Assembly: GCA_905250075.1 (NCBI GenBank)
Contig: CAJNOP010000405.1
Span: forward strand, 122,694 to 186,693
Source of the DNA: Rotaria sp. Silwood1
Lineage: Eukaryota > Rotifera > Eurotatoria > Philodinida > Philodinidae
DNA: 64,000 nt
Reading direction: 5' to 3'
Positions within the stretch are counted from its first letter, which is position 1. Every line of letters starts with the position of its first letter. The notes below the pieces were generated by a model. That model did no database searches. It saw nothing but the letters and a program-made list of their open reading frames with translations, and had not been told where the DNA came from. This document shows, one piece after another, positions 1-11,058 of the stretch. Both the position numbers and the translations under genes were made by a program.

Positions 1-4
1 TCTT

Positions 5-48
5 GGGTGTGTGTATTGATCACTGATGAGCGATCAATATCCACACCC
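5..48. repeat. Telomere-like hairpin (G arm / C arm)
   Basis: The left arm (5-21) begins gggtgtgtgt and the right arm (32-48) ends ccacaccc. The arms pair at 15 of 17 positions around a 10-nt loop. It belongs to the dispersed G-arm/C-arm family described in the findings and lies downstream of the aquaporin gene. Confidence 0.7.
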
Positions 49-118
49 TAATAATAACAGACGTACGACGACACAATAATCAAAACGAAACACATATAAG
101 ATCTATCTTGTTCTTCGA

Positions 119-868
119 CTACTGGTTCCAAATAAGTTTGTAAACTCGGAAAATTGCTAATCCAACGATGAACCCGCTAATCGGGCCAACAGAATAAATC
201 CAGGCATAGCTACTATACGTATTCGAAGCAACCGCTGGTCCTAGCCACCGCCAAGGATTAAGAGCTGCTCCATCTCGATCGGAAGCAAGCAAAAAGGAAG
301 AGAAGACGACCAGTCCAATTGGAAGAGCCGCTTCCTTGTGCGTGTTGTATGATGTTGTAAAGAAAATGACAAATGACAGAACTACCGTACAGATGAATTC
401 TAAGAAAAAGCCTTGCAGAATCGTAACTGGATAGGGTTTCAATGCCAGTTCTGGTGTGCCTAGTTTAGTATCGTTGCCATAGTACAGTAACAGTAACAGT
501 GCTCCGGCGAGAAGGGCACCCAATGCTTGAGCAAGGATATATAGTAATGCATCAAGTATTTTTATTTGACGATTTATTGTAAAAGCAATTGTGGCTGCAG
601 CATTGAAGTGAGCACCGGAGACCGACCCAAATACGTATACAAGCCAGACTGTAACAATGCCATGAGCAGTAGAGATTGCTAATAGGCCAGATCCTGATTT
701 TGTTGCACAGCCAGCGCCAAAAAGAACAAAACAGCATGTACCAACCGCTTCACAAATCAAACGAACTGGTAGCGATGGCGCATTGTTAAAGCCATTCGCT
801 ATTCGATCGTGTTCTTGTACCGTGGGAGGATGACCTGTTTCGAGGGAATCAACTTGAACTGATGCCAT
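119..868 (-). CDS. Aquaporin (MIP family) with altered NPA boxes
   Basis: This is a 249-residue, single-exon membrane channel of the MIP family, which moves water or small neutral solutes. The start is placed at the ATG at 866-868 (MASVQV); an upstream in-frame ATG at 916 would add 16 residues and cannot be excluded. Six hydrophobic segments are visible. The first pore half-helix reads SGAHFNAAATI, so the usual NPA is NAA (residues 89-91). The second reads GAALNPWRWLGPAV, so NPA is NPW (204-206), followed by the conserved selectivity-filter arginine (R207). The rest of the fold looks intact: an AEF-like CEAVGT in helix 1 and a long helix-5 region. No stop or frameshift interrupts it. A bulky Trp at the second box could narrow the pore, so the substrate is uncertain. 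Family assignment is firm; transport function is inferred. Confidence 0.9.
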   Translation of the reverse strand: MASVQVDSLETGHPPTVQEHDRIANGFNNAPSLPVRLICEAVGTCCFVLFGAGCATKSGSGLLAISTAHGIVTVWLVYVFGSVSGAHFNAAATIAFTINRQIKILDALLYILAQALGALLAGALLLLLYYGNDTKLGTPELALKPYPVTILQGFFLEFICTVVLSFVIFFTTSYNTHKEAALPIGLVVFSSFLLASDRDGAALNPWRWLGPAVASNTYSSYAWIYSVGPISGFIVGLAIFRVYKLIWNQ

Positions 869-916
869 TTTGATGCAATTCTCTATAATACAAAATGAGG
901 ATAAGTTAATATTCAT

Positions 917-1640
917 GCATTTTCTAAAGTTTCTTCCTATCTCCTACGCCTCCTGATAGGTACTGATTCTTTCTAGTAAACGACACGATATGCACAAAAC
1001 TACAGATCGCCAAAAAACTACTCTCAATAAGTCACAAAAATTCTTCTTACTTAAACGCGAAATACCTTTATAGCAGCTCGGTTTCTTAACATCTTTATCT
1101 GATTGGCGCAATGTATTCTAATGGATTGAGTGTGGGTGTGGGTCTTAGTCTTCTCTTCATCAACATTCACACCCACACTTCGCATCCGCGAGAGCGGTAC
1201 ACATCTCTGGTCGGAAGTCAAGCAATGCTACCTAGGTTAATGAAAATAAACCGTCAAGGACTCTTGTTTGTGGAACTAGATCTGAATGCGGAGCATTGTT
1301 TTGTTTATTCTTTAATCAGCTGGTCTTGTTCTTATACAGTGTACATAAAGCAGTGCCCGCGCGAAAAACCTAATATTACGGGGATGCATAGCTGATTGGG
1401 GGATATAAAGAAGTGTTTTCAGGAAAAACTTGCAAAAAAATCGTAAAATTTAGGTTGAAATCGGCTCTTGTGGCTGAAGAAAACTGATATTTTTTGATTA
1501 TTGAGGGAGTGTTCACCCTCCTACACCTCCCACTCGCGCGGAACATGACATAAAGGCAAGAATATCGATCACAATTATTATATTGAAAATTGCCTCAAGT
1601 CTGTTAATGACATACGAAAACAAGAAGAATCATCAATCAT
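917..1640. other. Intergenic, with hairpins
   Basis: No gene is seen. It holds the perfect telomere-like hairpin at 1129-1179 and a weaker one of the same type near 1505-1536 (gggagtg facing cacctccc). Confidence 0.6.
1129..1179. repeat. Telomere-like hairpin, perfect 12-bp arms
   Basis: Left arm agtgtgggtgtg (1129-1140) and right arm cacacccacact (1168-1179) are perfect reverse complements. The loop is pyrimidine-rich (tcttctcttc). It is one of the clearest members of the dispersed family. Confidence 0.85.
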
Positions 1641-1649
1641 AAAATGTAT

Positions 1650-1935
1650 CAAATTTTTTTCGTGATAATAGCCGGCCTCATACACAACTCGATGTTATTA
1701 ATTATTTAACAGAAGGTATTAAAATAATGCCACATTCATCATATTCACTACACTTTTCGCCATGTGACTTTGGCTAAATGATTATATCAAGAACAGTTTG
1801 ACTTATCAATGAATACAAAGAATCATTAGCTCAGTAGGTTTCCAAGATAGTAAAGAATATTCTAGAAGAAGAACTTAGAAAAGCTATCTACAAACTGTTA
1901 GAAAGGATGGAATAATAGTGGTGAATATTTTGAGT
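1650..1935 (+). pseudogene. Mariner-type transposase, decayed C-terminal part
   Basis: Conceptual translation from about 1658 gives RDNSRPHT, then NYLTEGIKIMPH, then YSLHFSPCDF. This matches the mariner transposase block HDNARPH...LPHPPYSPDLAPCDF. After stops and frame changes, KLLERME and SGEYFEYL correspond to the conserved C-terminal W.ERM and G.YFE. The third catalytic Asp (YSPD) is His here, and there are in-frame stops (for example right after CDFG). No start, N-terminus or clear terminal repeats remain. It is a dead remnant of a Tc1/mariner element. Confidence 0.7.
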
Positions 1936-4597
1936 ATTTAATAAAATAAAATTAGAAATATCTCTTTCTTTTTGTATTTTTATTTAATGTTATAAGACCT
2001 TTTCCTTAGTCCTAATATTACAGACTTCATCTAAAAGAATGCTGAAATTAAATGCAAGATAGAGTTGTTATATGCATTATCATAGAAGAAACACTTTACT
2101 ATATACGTATGCAATAAAACCTTCGATACTAGATGTTTTATAAAATTTAAAATGCCGTAGCTAGAACTATTAGTATATCCTAAGTAATTCAGTTTAAAAC
2201 TATTCTAAACCATCTTTCCGCTGAGAAAGACCATTTTTCTGCTTGATTTTCTTTTTTTTTCGCTAAAGATTTACTGTATATTTGAGGAAGAATAATATAT
2301 CTTTCTATTGTATTGTATCATTTTAACATTTTCTGAACGCTTCTTTGCGTTGAAAAAGATCATTTTTCTTTTAATTTTTTGGGATCTAGTTTAGTTCTGA
2401 CTAAGTGTCTCTTCAGGTTTGTCATAGGAGCGGCAGTATTTTCTATCTGGAGGTCATTTTTCTGCCGGAAATTATTATTTTTGTCACCGATTGAAAGGTT
2501 ACCCGACCCTCAATTATCACCTTGTATAGTGTGATGAATACGTTCTAAATCGATAAAAGTAGATTTTGTATTTGTAAAAAAGCATCCTTTCCAATACAAC
2601 ATCTTCATGAACAGTTCATAATCGTTCTTCTCTCGTTATTTTCTTCGGAACGATCATGATAGAATTCCGTCCAAAGTAGGTCGACTTTTTTGGTGCTCTC
2701 TAGAAAAATACATCATAATCGGTGCTTCAAAGCTATATACGCATTCATGACAATTCAGCATCATTCTTAGAAAGAAGAGAACATGTTCTCTAACGTTCTA
2801 TAAATTATTTAATTATTTCTTTTAAATTAAAAACTCCGTTTAGAAAAATACAAGGAGCCTATGGTAAAAATAGACGGGATGAATAGCTTACCGCCACTGA
2901 CGATAATGATGTTTAACGAGCAGATTCACAACTCCAGAACGTAATAACTTCACGTTGAGCACATGCTTATATAGGAGAGGGAGAAAAAAGAGAGAAATGA
3001 GCGTAAGAAAGTGTCATAGAAAGGTAGGGTGATAGAGAAAGAGAATAACAAAATGAAGCGAAGATGATAATAATATTATCAAAATCATGACAATTTATTT
3101 TATTGCGAAATAAAAGAAGAGGAAGTCAGTTTAGAAAAATGGAAAATATTTTCTGATGAGTTCATTCATCGAAGGTCAAGAATGGTTAGACAGCATGTCC
3201 GTATCCTATCTTCAAGTAATAATTAAATCGTTTCAAAATCATCTTTCCACTAAATATTCTATTAAAAAAGTTTTATTATCCTTTATTCGAGTCTCTTTTT
3301 TTTCTTAATTTCTGAGAAATTAATGATTTTTGTATCTTAATTTTTTTATCTTAACATTTTAAGTATTACAATTTCCGTTTTTAGCGTTTATAACATTTAT
3401 AATTTAGTCTTTATTTCATAAAGAATAAATTGAAACTAAAGTCAGAATTATCTGCTTGCTAAATTTATATTTAAACGCGCGCGCCTAAAATGCTTGATTA
3501 GATGAAAAAATAATCTTTACCATCTCTGCTTATTTGTTTACTTTGAGTATCCTGCTTTGCTTCTTATTTAAATCACAAGATTAGTTTTGCTTTGCAACAT
3601 ATTAATCTTCTAAAATGAGTTTTATTTTTGAATCTAGGAAAAATCAGGAAAGTAATAATACATGCTAAAAAAGTATTCGTTTGTAATGTGGAGGGAATGA
3701 AATCGAAGCAGTTTAGAGATGAGGACAAAAAATGAAGGTAAAAGATAAGTTGGTATTGACATGCATTTTTCTACGTAATTCATTTTACGGGATTAGTGGA
3801 GAACTTTTGCTCAGAAAACTAGAATTATTTATCTATCATTTTGGATGTAATACTTTTTTTAAGAAAAAAAAGTACTGCCATTTCTTTATTTCAGGAAGCA
3901 TTTAACTGTTGCCGACATGGTTTTTTTCTTAAAAAGTGAGTCAATGTTGTAGAACGTGTTCTTTGTCGTTCTACACACGAACATGGTCGATTAGGGATCA
4001 TTGGATACAGAGATCAACTTCCTAACTAAATTGTATCTCTGATACGAATATGAATGTCAAATATAGATGTGAATATTTTCTAAGAATATTTACAATTCCG
4101 ATTGAAATTGAATTCATCAATGTCGATATTGATCACATATTCGATACAAATTTTGCTCTGTCTACCATCGACTGATACAAATATCGCGGGAAGTAAATCT
4201 CGTAAATATTCACCATCGATTCATTGTATAATCATGATTGAAGATGCATTCGACTTTTCACCAAATGATGTCAGAAGTTATTAAACGATATTGGCTAATG
4301 AAATGATCACATGTATATATCTTCTCATCATGTGATCAACGAGAAAACTCACCCTCCACCACAATCACTTTCACACCATCTTAATATATTATGAGAAGAA
4401 CACACATGAATGAATCCATACTGGATATTGTGTGAGCACTTGTTTCAAAGTAAAAGGACTGCTATAGAGCGCTAAGTGGCGACCACGTCAAAGACTGATG
4501 AAAATAAGAATGATTTCTAGAGATTATTCTTCATCATGAGTATCTCAAGTCTCGAGAAACATTTTTTTATAAACAAACAACTCTTCATCCAACACCA

Positions 4598-4647
4598 GGG
4601 TATGGATGTGAGTATGAATGTTTTCTCCCTTACACACATCCATACCC
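4598..4647. repeat. Telomere-like hairpin, perfect 13-bp arms
   Basis: Left arm gggtatggatgtg (4598-4610) pairs perfectly with cacatccataccc (4635-4647). The arms have diverged from TGTGGG but have stayed complementary to each other. Confidence 0.85.
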
Positions 4648-5564
4648 TACACTAACACCGACGCCAAACTCATATCCATACTCACATGCCACCTACAGCT
4701 TCGACAATTGCTCCATATATTTATCATTCCTCAAGTTCGAAGTTATATTTCAAAATACGATGAAAATCGCATTGAATTGTTTATTGTAATTTGTTTGTTT
4801 AAGTTCGACTTTTAAAAACGAGCGAATTTCTCAAAACTTTTCATTTGGCGTGATTCGAGTAGATCAACTAATTTTATTCGTCCAAAGAATTTTTTTTTGA
4901 TTATTTTCGAATAAATTCTTAGGACTGAAATTAGTTAAAAACTAAAAATGAACCATCAATAATGAATACAAGAAACAAATTTGTATTTGATCTTATTTTG
5001 ATTTTGTCGAGCATATCAAAGAAAATTTACTATAATATTCGTGATCGTGATAAATAATTTCGAGAACCTATAGATCACCTAAAATTTGACGAAAAGAAAC
5101 AAATTGTTTTGTTGAGAATTCACTGCATGATTACAGGTTAAAGATTTTTCGAAAAAAATTCTCTCGATCTGAGTAAAAAATAAGAAATACCGTAGTATGT
5201 TCAGATGTTAACTCTGACTTAAACTATATAGTTCCGTTTTTTTTTAAATACTGAGGAATGAAAAAAATCTTCTTATCGGCACTTCTACTTTGTCAGAGGA
5301 TTATGCATATAGTAATCGAGTATGAAAAAGTATACTACTTTACTATCTGAAAACGTTCAGTATTCAAGCATTTCTTTGGTATTCGATTTAAAAAAAAGCT
5401 AATTCAGAGTTTTGTTATTAAGAGAAGTTTTGTGAAGGAAAACAATGAAAACGAATTATCTGCAATAGATACTAACATAATTCCCTTGACTCAAGGAAAA
5501 GTCATACGAAATAAAATGTGTTTGTTTCTTGTTTGATTGCTCGGGGTCAAAAAAATATATATGA

Positions 5565-5615
5565 GAGGTGTGGGTGTGGTCCTTCTTTTAATTCACACCC
5601 CTACCCCCACACTCT
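5565..5615. repeat. Telomere-like hairpin, imperfect
   Basis: Left gaggtgtgggtgtg faces right cacacccctacccccacact, with a loop of ccttctttta type. Confidence 0.65.
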
Positions 5616-6954
5616 CGTTTGGTTTCGAGTAGCATCTCTTTCTACAGTGTCACTCGCCGATCTCGTGAAACGACAAACGTCTAATAGACTCAACAATGTG
5701 TAAAAGTCTGAGATGACCAAGTCAGCTCTGTTGGTTGCAAGTCAAGCCAAGCCATTTCTTTACATAAAAAAACAACTAAAGTTATTGGTTTAGAGTGCGT
5801 GCTTGAGTCTATGATGTAGACGTAGATTTGAATGTGCTTTGTTGAATACGTGAAGGAAAGAACCAATGAGACATTCACACCAAATGAACACTTCATATCA
5901 ATACACTAAGACACCGGTCTTTATATTGAAATGGTAATAAGTAGTGTAGCGGATAATTGGTTGTATGACTCACAGGAACAATAAGTTAGTTGACAATTTT
6001 CAAATTGCTCAAACAGTATTCATGTGTGATGTTTGATTCGGGTCATGAGAAAAGTTTGAACATGGGTAACCTAATGATACAAAGTTTCATATGCTTTGTA
6101 CTCGCACAACTTTTTCAATTTGGTTGACAAAATTGCGTGTAGACTGCCAGAAAATCGCCCTTACACTATCTAGAGGCACTTGCTTCTCATGCTAACGCTG
6201 CTCCGTGAGATACTTAATTAGTGCAGGCAATATCGAGCACATTATCAGTAGATCTTGTTTGTGCATCGTAATATTATAACATTTTAAAATATAGTCAACG
6301 GTTTTAGATCAAGTTACTTTTCAATGAAGTTATTATTAGCATATTGATATCGGTTCAAGCATGAAATTGTGTCAATTAAATCTTCGAGACCCCATCATTT
6401 ATTAGAGTTCCATTACTTGCCCTAGGAACTATGTCAATAACATTTACATCGGCACATTAATAAATTCAGCACGTTTTCGAACCCTGAAAACATAATATAT
6501 GCGATTGTATATGGCACAACATATAGGCACCACCCCGACCACCTACACTCTTCATATATAAGGAAAAACAATTGGCAATAATCAAATGACAATTATCCCC
6601 CGTACACAAAAACATCAGTTTATGAAATTTCAATCCAACAACACTTAGTAAAGCTAATTTCAATAATATTAGTGTTTGAAAATGAAATGATAAGAGGAGA
6701 CTAGGTAATTGAATGAATATATGCGTTGGCAAAGCTTTCGATTAAAAACAATCGGAGATATATTTCATTATATTTTGTATGAATTTACTGAATGAAATTA
6801 GTTGCTACTACAATGTAAACAAATAAAACAAGAAGAATGTTCAAAAACATGCTCATTTTCTTAAATGAAAAAAATTCTTTCTTCCAATGAAAGCATAATA
6901 TTATTTATTTCTTTTGGCTTGATTTCAGTCCTTATCTAACACATATACGTAGGT

Positions 6955-7265
6955 GAAGTTAGCAAAAAGATTCGAGTAAAATTAGCGGCGATTCGTTCAG
7001 GAACATGTTCCAGATATTCCATTCGTGTTGCAAGTACAACTCGATGAGCTCTATCCAATGATATAATTAGATTTTTCGTAAGTCAAACTATGCGTCCATA
7101 AATTCCAAGTCATTGGTTCACCTTTCTCGGACATACCTCGTCATTCAAAGAATTCTGCGTGTTTGTCGCCGATTAATCTGTTTTAGACGTTGTGCTTGTG
7201 TTCGAAGTACAAATCGATCAGCTGTATCCGTTGTTATAGTTGGATTTGCTTTAGCGAAGACCATT
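6955..7265 (-). repeat. Two diverged copies of a coding-like repeat
   Basis: On the minus strand, 7085-6955 reads LDRAHRVVLATRMEYLEH then VPERIAANFTRI. The segment at 7265-7150 reads TADRFVLRTQAQRLKQIN then RRQTRRIL. A third relative lies at 26165-26310 (IDRAARVVLGA.IRRLEQIP then ERIAAGITRI). The shared pattern D-R-A-x-R-x-V-L-x-T...E-x-x-P-E-R-I-A suggests fragments of a multicopy protein or mobile-element gene. The family is not recognised. Confidence 0.4.
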
Positions 7266-8209
7266 CCTTGGGAATATTACATATGAGAGTGGTATGTTAA
7301 ATCGATCAGTCCGCTGCTTTATATCAGTAAAAGATTGGTTCTGAAACTTGTTCTACGATTCTTTTTTCCTTATTTAGTATGCATGATACTCTGGTGTATC
7401 TTTCTTCTGACAAGGGTGAGGTGAGTGATGTGGGTATGAGTATTGGTATCGGCATGATTCTTTGTCGAACACCCACACCCTCTTAAAAACTGTCGAAGTC
7501 GAATTTTTGTTAGGACGATTGTAAAAAATTTTCGCTTCACGAAAATTCGTTACATTTTAGGTTACAAGAGAAAGATTAATATCAGATCTGATACGAAAAA
7601 TATGTTGCATTCCATAACCTTGGCTGCCTCAAGATTCTCCTTACTCCCAATTCTGGGACTTTCGCCTGAGAATTGGCTCATACGCGCACATCTACTTGAC
7701 TAGCTATTCTTAATGATATTCATCTCTTGAGAAATAGCTGCTTCCGAGATGCTAGGTTATTAAAGTGAGAATTGCCAATAATAAACACATTATAATAATG
7801 TTTACCTTTCGACTCTGGTCTATGTTATATGATTATCTTTTAGATTTATTCATTCCCTCAACACTAAAAATACATTACAGGCGAGAAGTCCACCTACTAT
7901 CAATTCAAAGAAAAAAATGTCGTTTAATTCCTCTAACAGCGTGCGATAAATAAAACATAGATTAGCATCTAACGTCATCTTCAATAATTTTGACTTAATA
8001 GGAGCACCAATAAAAAAAGCTTTGTTCTTCTCCAGATATCATGTCGATTACTTATTTATTTTGGTTTATATTTGACCTAGCAGTTGTATGTTAGTGAAGA
8101 GTACAAAAAACAATTACTCTGGAGAAATTACATTAGTAATTTCGAAATTTTTATCTCTGTAGACCAACAAATAGAAGAGAAATCGTTTGAATACAAATAC
8201 AAGTTTAAT
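7266..8209. other. Intergenic, upstream of acyltransferase
   Basis: No gene is seen. A telomere-like hairpin spans 7414-7482 (gggtgag facing acccacaccc). An open frame precedes the acyltransferase ATG from 8084, but it has no ATG and is treated as leader or possible upstream exon. Confidence 0.45.
7414..7482. repeat. Telomere-like hairpin, imperfect
   Basis: The G-rich side (gggtgaggtgagtgatgtgg) faces the C-rich side (acacccacaccctc) across a loop of about 30 nt. Confidence 0.5.
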
Positions 8210-9535
8210 ATGACTTCATATATTGATGCATCTTCACCAACAGGAAATGGTCGTCGTATAAAAGTACTTAGTACAGATTTAATATTTAGTGGTGTCGATA
8301 ATATTTTTGTTTATCCATCACTTAATGTTGATCGGTTACGTGATGCTCTTAGTCGTACACTATCATTTTGGCCAATTTTAACTGGTCGTATCAGTATCGA
8401 AAGTGATGATCAATATTTTATTGAATGTTCCGATAATTCTATCCCATTTACTTATAATGAAAATGATGAGCTTGAACGATGGCCAGATCTTCCTGTTATA
8501 GTCGATGACGTGAAATTAATCCAACCATTTATTGATTCAACTAAATATAAACCTGAAATAGAACCACTTCTTCGGTTTAAAGTAACACGTTTACTTCGTA
8601 GTGATGAATATATTCTTGGTACAAGTTTTTGCCATATGGTTGGCGACGCTAATTCAATTGTTCATTTTCATAATGATCTTTCACAAATTTATCAAAATCT
8701 TGAACCTATTTTTCCTCGTCCAGTTTTTGAACGACACTTATTAAACAAAGAAGATTCTGATTTTTCTTCATTACCTGTTTTGAAATTATATCGAAATACA
8801 GATAAAAAAGAAACTATCTTAGCTCGTCTTGCTAAAGAATGCACAGAAACTGATCCTATTAATATGTCATTTTCTTCTGAACAACTTGCTAAATTACATA
8901 TGCTTGCTGGTGATGGCAATGAAATAACGATACATGATGCACTTTGTGCTTATATTGTTTTTTTAATGAATACACATTTATTTATTAATGAAGATGAATA
9001 TATTCGACGTGCTTATATTTATGTTAATTATCGAGGTGTTACTGATTTATTGACACCAAAAGGTTATGTAGCTAATGCAATAATGCAACCATTATCTTCG
9101 GATTTTCCAAATCCTTGTTCTTTATCGAGTATTGCAAAAACCATTCGACAATTAATTAAAACAACGCGGCAAGAAGATTTTCTTCAAAAATGGGTAACTT
9201 CAGCTAATATTTTGATGAAACAATTTAAAAAAGATGGAAATGTTAATTTTGTTTGGGATAAAGATGAAATTGTATTTAATTCAAATTTTAAATATGATTG
9301 GTCTAATCTAGTTAATTTTGGTATGAAAAATCAATGTCGATTTCATACAATGGGAATTTTTAAATATTATTTTCGAATATTTCATTTAAATCCTGTTAAA
9401 GTAGAAGATAGAAATTGGATTAAAGATAATGGCGGTGCTGAAGTATCTTTTAGAATTCCAAAAGGAGAAATGAAAGAAAAATTTTTAGCAGCATGGAAAA
9501 AAGATATTCAAGAAAATTTTTTAAATGTCAAATAA
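8210..9535 (+). CDS. BAHD-type (HXXXD) acyltransferase
   Basis: This is a single-exon, 441-residue member of the transferase family PF02458 (BAHD), which moves acyl groups from acyl-CoA to alcohols or amines. The first in-frame ATG (MTSYIDAS) at 8210 is chosen; the frame is open back to 8084 but without ATG. The catalytic HXXXD is present as HMVGD (residues 142-146), within SFCHMVGDANS. The N-terminal pattern SxxLIFSGVDNIFVY and LSFWPILTGRI is typical. The C-terminal DFGWG motif is degenerate (WSNLVNFG at the expected place). BAHD enzymes are mainly of plants and fungi, so a horizontally acquired gene is plausible; intron absence and lack of animal-type features fit but do not prove this. Substrate is unknown. 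Alternative: a related acyltransferase of the same CoA-dependent superfamily. Confidence 0.85.
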   Translation: MTSYIDASSPTGNGRRIKVLSTDLIFSGVDNIFVYPSLNVDRLRDALSRTLSFWPILTGRISIESDDQYFIECSDNSIPFTYNENDELERWPDLPVIVDDVKLIQPFIDSTKYKPEIEPLLRFKVTRLLRSDEYILGTSFCHMVGDANSIVHFHNDLSQIYQNLEPIFPRPVFERHLLNKEDSDFSSLPVLKLYRNTDKKETILARLAKECTETDPINMSFSSEQLAKLHMLAGDGNEITIHDALCAYIVFLMNTHLFINEDEYIRRAYIYVNYRGVTDLLTPKGYVANAIMQPLSSDFPNPCSLSSIAKTIRQLIKTTRQEDFLQKWVTSANILMKQFKKDGNVNFVWDKDEIVFNSNFKYDWSNLVNFGMKNQCRFHTMGIFKYYFRIFHLNPVKVEDRNWIKDNGGAEVSFRIPKGEMKEKFLAAWKKDIQENFLNVK

Positions 9536-11058
9536 ATATATTATTTACAATAAATTCCAAAGTCTTTTATTGTTTTGCTTATTACAGCAAACTTTTTCTT
9601 TTTTTCTTAAAAATTTTTCAAACGCAAAAGGATTAGTTCTCTTTAAAATGGAAGCTATTTTGATTTTAGAAATACATGAGTTTGGTAAAACAAAATAGTT
9701 CATGCATGTCACTAAATACTTTATTTAGAAAACGAAAAGAAAGATTATTCGTATTTGTATCAAATAAAGACAGTTTTACTCAATGACAAAAACTAAACAT
9801 TATATCAAGATTATTTAATGCCTAAAAGGGTGAAATTACTTGTTGTCATTAAATATCAATTCAGATTCTCTAATAGAGCACTAAAATATCGATAGTTCAT
9901 CGTGTTCGAATAAAACAAAAACGCCGAAAAATTATTTTTTAGGACTGAGGTATCTTGTAAAGAGCCAAGACATAGAGACAAATGTTTTGCTAAATTGATT
10001 AAATGTGAAAATCATTTTCTAAGATACTATGAAAAAATATTAAAGATATTCAATAAGAGGTGCTGTCAAAAGTTGTCATACTATATACTCCTACGATTTT
10101 GAAAATGATTGAAGGATAGTAGAAAAGACGGATGGGTCAATTAAAATATTAAAGAGAGAGAATTTGTGACAAAATCATGGGGATAAAAGCAGAATTCTGT
10201 ACTTCCGAAGTACAGAATTCTGCTTTCCCCCCTTGCAGTTGCCTACCGGTAGTCAATGTGAAGAATGTCCTGTCTCCGTCATGCATCGAACATCAATACG
10301 ATATCTCGTAACAACGATGCGCAATCTGTAACTATTAATTATATTTGAAATATCAAGATGACGAGTCACCTGAAGACTCAACGAACGATGAATTTATCGA
10401 TTGGTTGAAAAACGATTTGTCAGGTGTGTGGCCGAATGTTGATATTTTCCATTGAAATTATGAAGTTTGTTTAAGAACTCGTTGAAGAATCCATAGTCGA
10501 TGATTGTGAGAGATGCACTAAGTGAATCTCGATTGCTTGTGTCTGATACCAACGGTTTTTAGTTGGTGTTTTCACTAATGTTTCATTTTTGATTTTTGAA
10601 ATTTATTGAAATCAACTAATTGAGAGTCGAAAAGTCAAAGAAATGTCAATTGTATTTCAATAGCATTATTCAGTTCCACTGAATCTAAACTTAGCCAAGC
10701 TTCTGTTCATTTCGTTTTCAGTGAATTATGAAACAAACTTCAAATGAAACAATGTAGTCCATACAGAACCAGCATTGCGTTTCATTTTTTTTTTGAAAAG
10801 ATTGGTGATCTGCGTTATTTACGTAGTTTCTTATCAAGAAAAAATTGACTATTTATCGAGCAAGACGTCTGAAAAATGAGTTTTTGAACATGTCTCCATA
10901 GCTTGTACAGAGTATGAATTGCATAGTTCAAAAGTTATTAATAATTTATTGTCACTATAATGAGATTCTTCTAAGCGAAATTCCACATGCTATTCATTAA
11001 GATTCCACTCGAGACTCAAGTGTAGAACGCAAATACGAATATTTATCATTGTCAGTGT
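9536..11058. other. Intergenic, with a 41-bp palindrome
   Basis: No intact gene. One short open stretch (about 10359-10450, DESPEDSTNDEFIDWLKN) looks coding-like and may be an outlying remnant of the TPR gene downstream. The palindrome at 10186-10226 is listed separately. Confidence 0.4.
10186..10226. repeat. Near-perfect 41-bp palindrome related to hAT-type MITE
   Basis: The 20-nt left arm (10186-10205, aaagcagaattctgtacttc) is exactly complementary to 10207-10226, with a single base between. Weakly paired flanks (catgggg / ccccccttg) extend it to about 10176-10235. The core ttctgtactt-cgaagtac also occurs at the end of the element at 13273-13652, so this is probably a collapsed relative. 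No target duplication was found. Confidence 0.7.

Larger units (their letters stand above)
1951..6949. other. Long AT-rich intergenic region
   Basis: No convincing gene is seen on either strand; open stretches are short and low in complexity. It contains telomere-like hairpins at 4598-4647 and 5565-5615, and an unrelated 10-bp palindrome (tgatcacatg / catgtgatca) at 4304-4338. Confidence 0.5.

Noticed and set aside
6470..6490. tRNA-like TPsiC stretch (ggttcgaa on the minus strand)
   Set aside because: No matching acceptor stem, anticodon arm or A box nearby.
8084..8209. N-terminal extension of the acyltransferase
   Set aside because: The frame is open but has no ATG, and family proteins start near the MTSYIDAS site.
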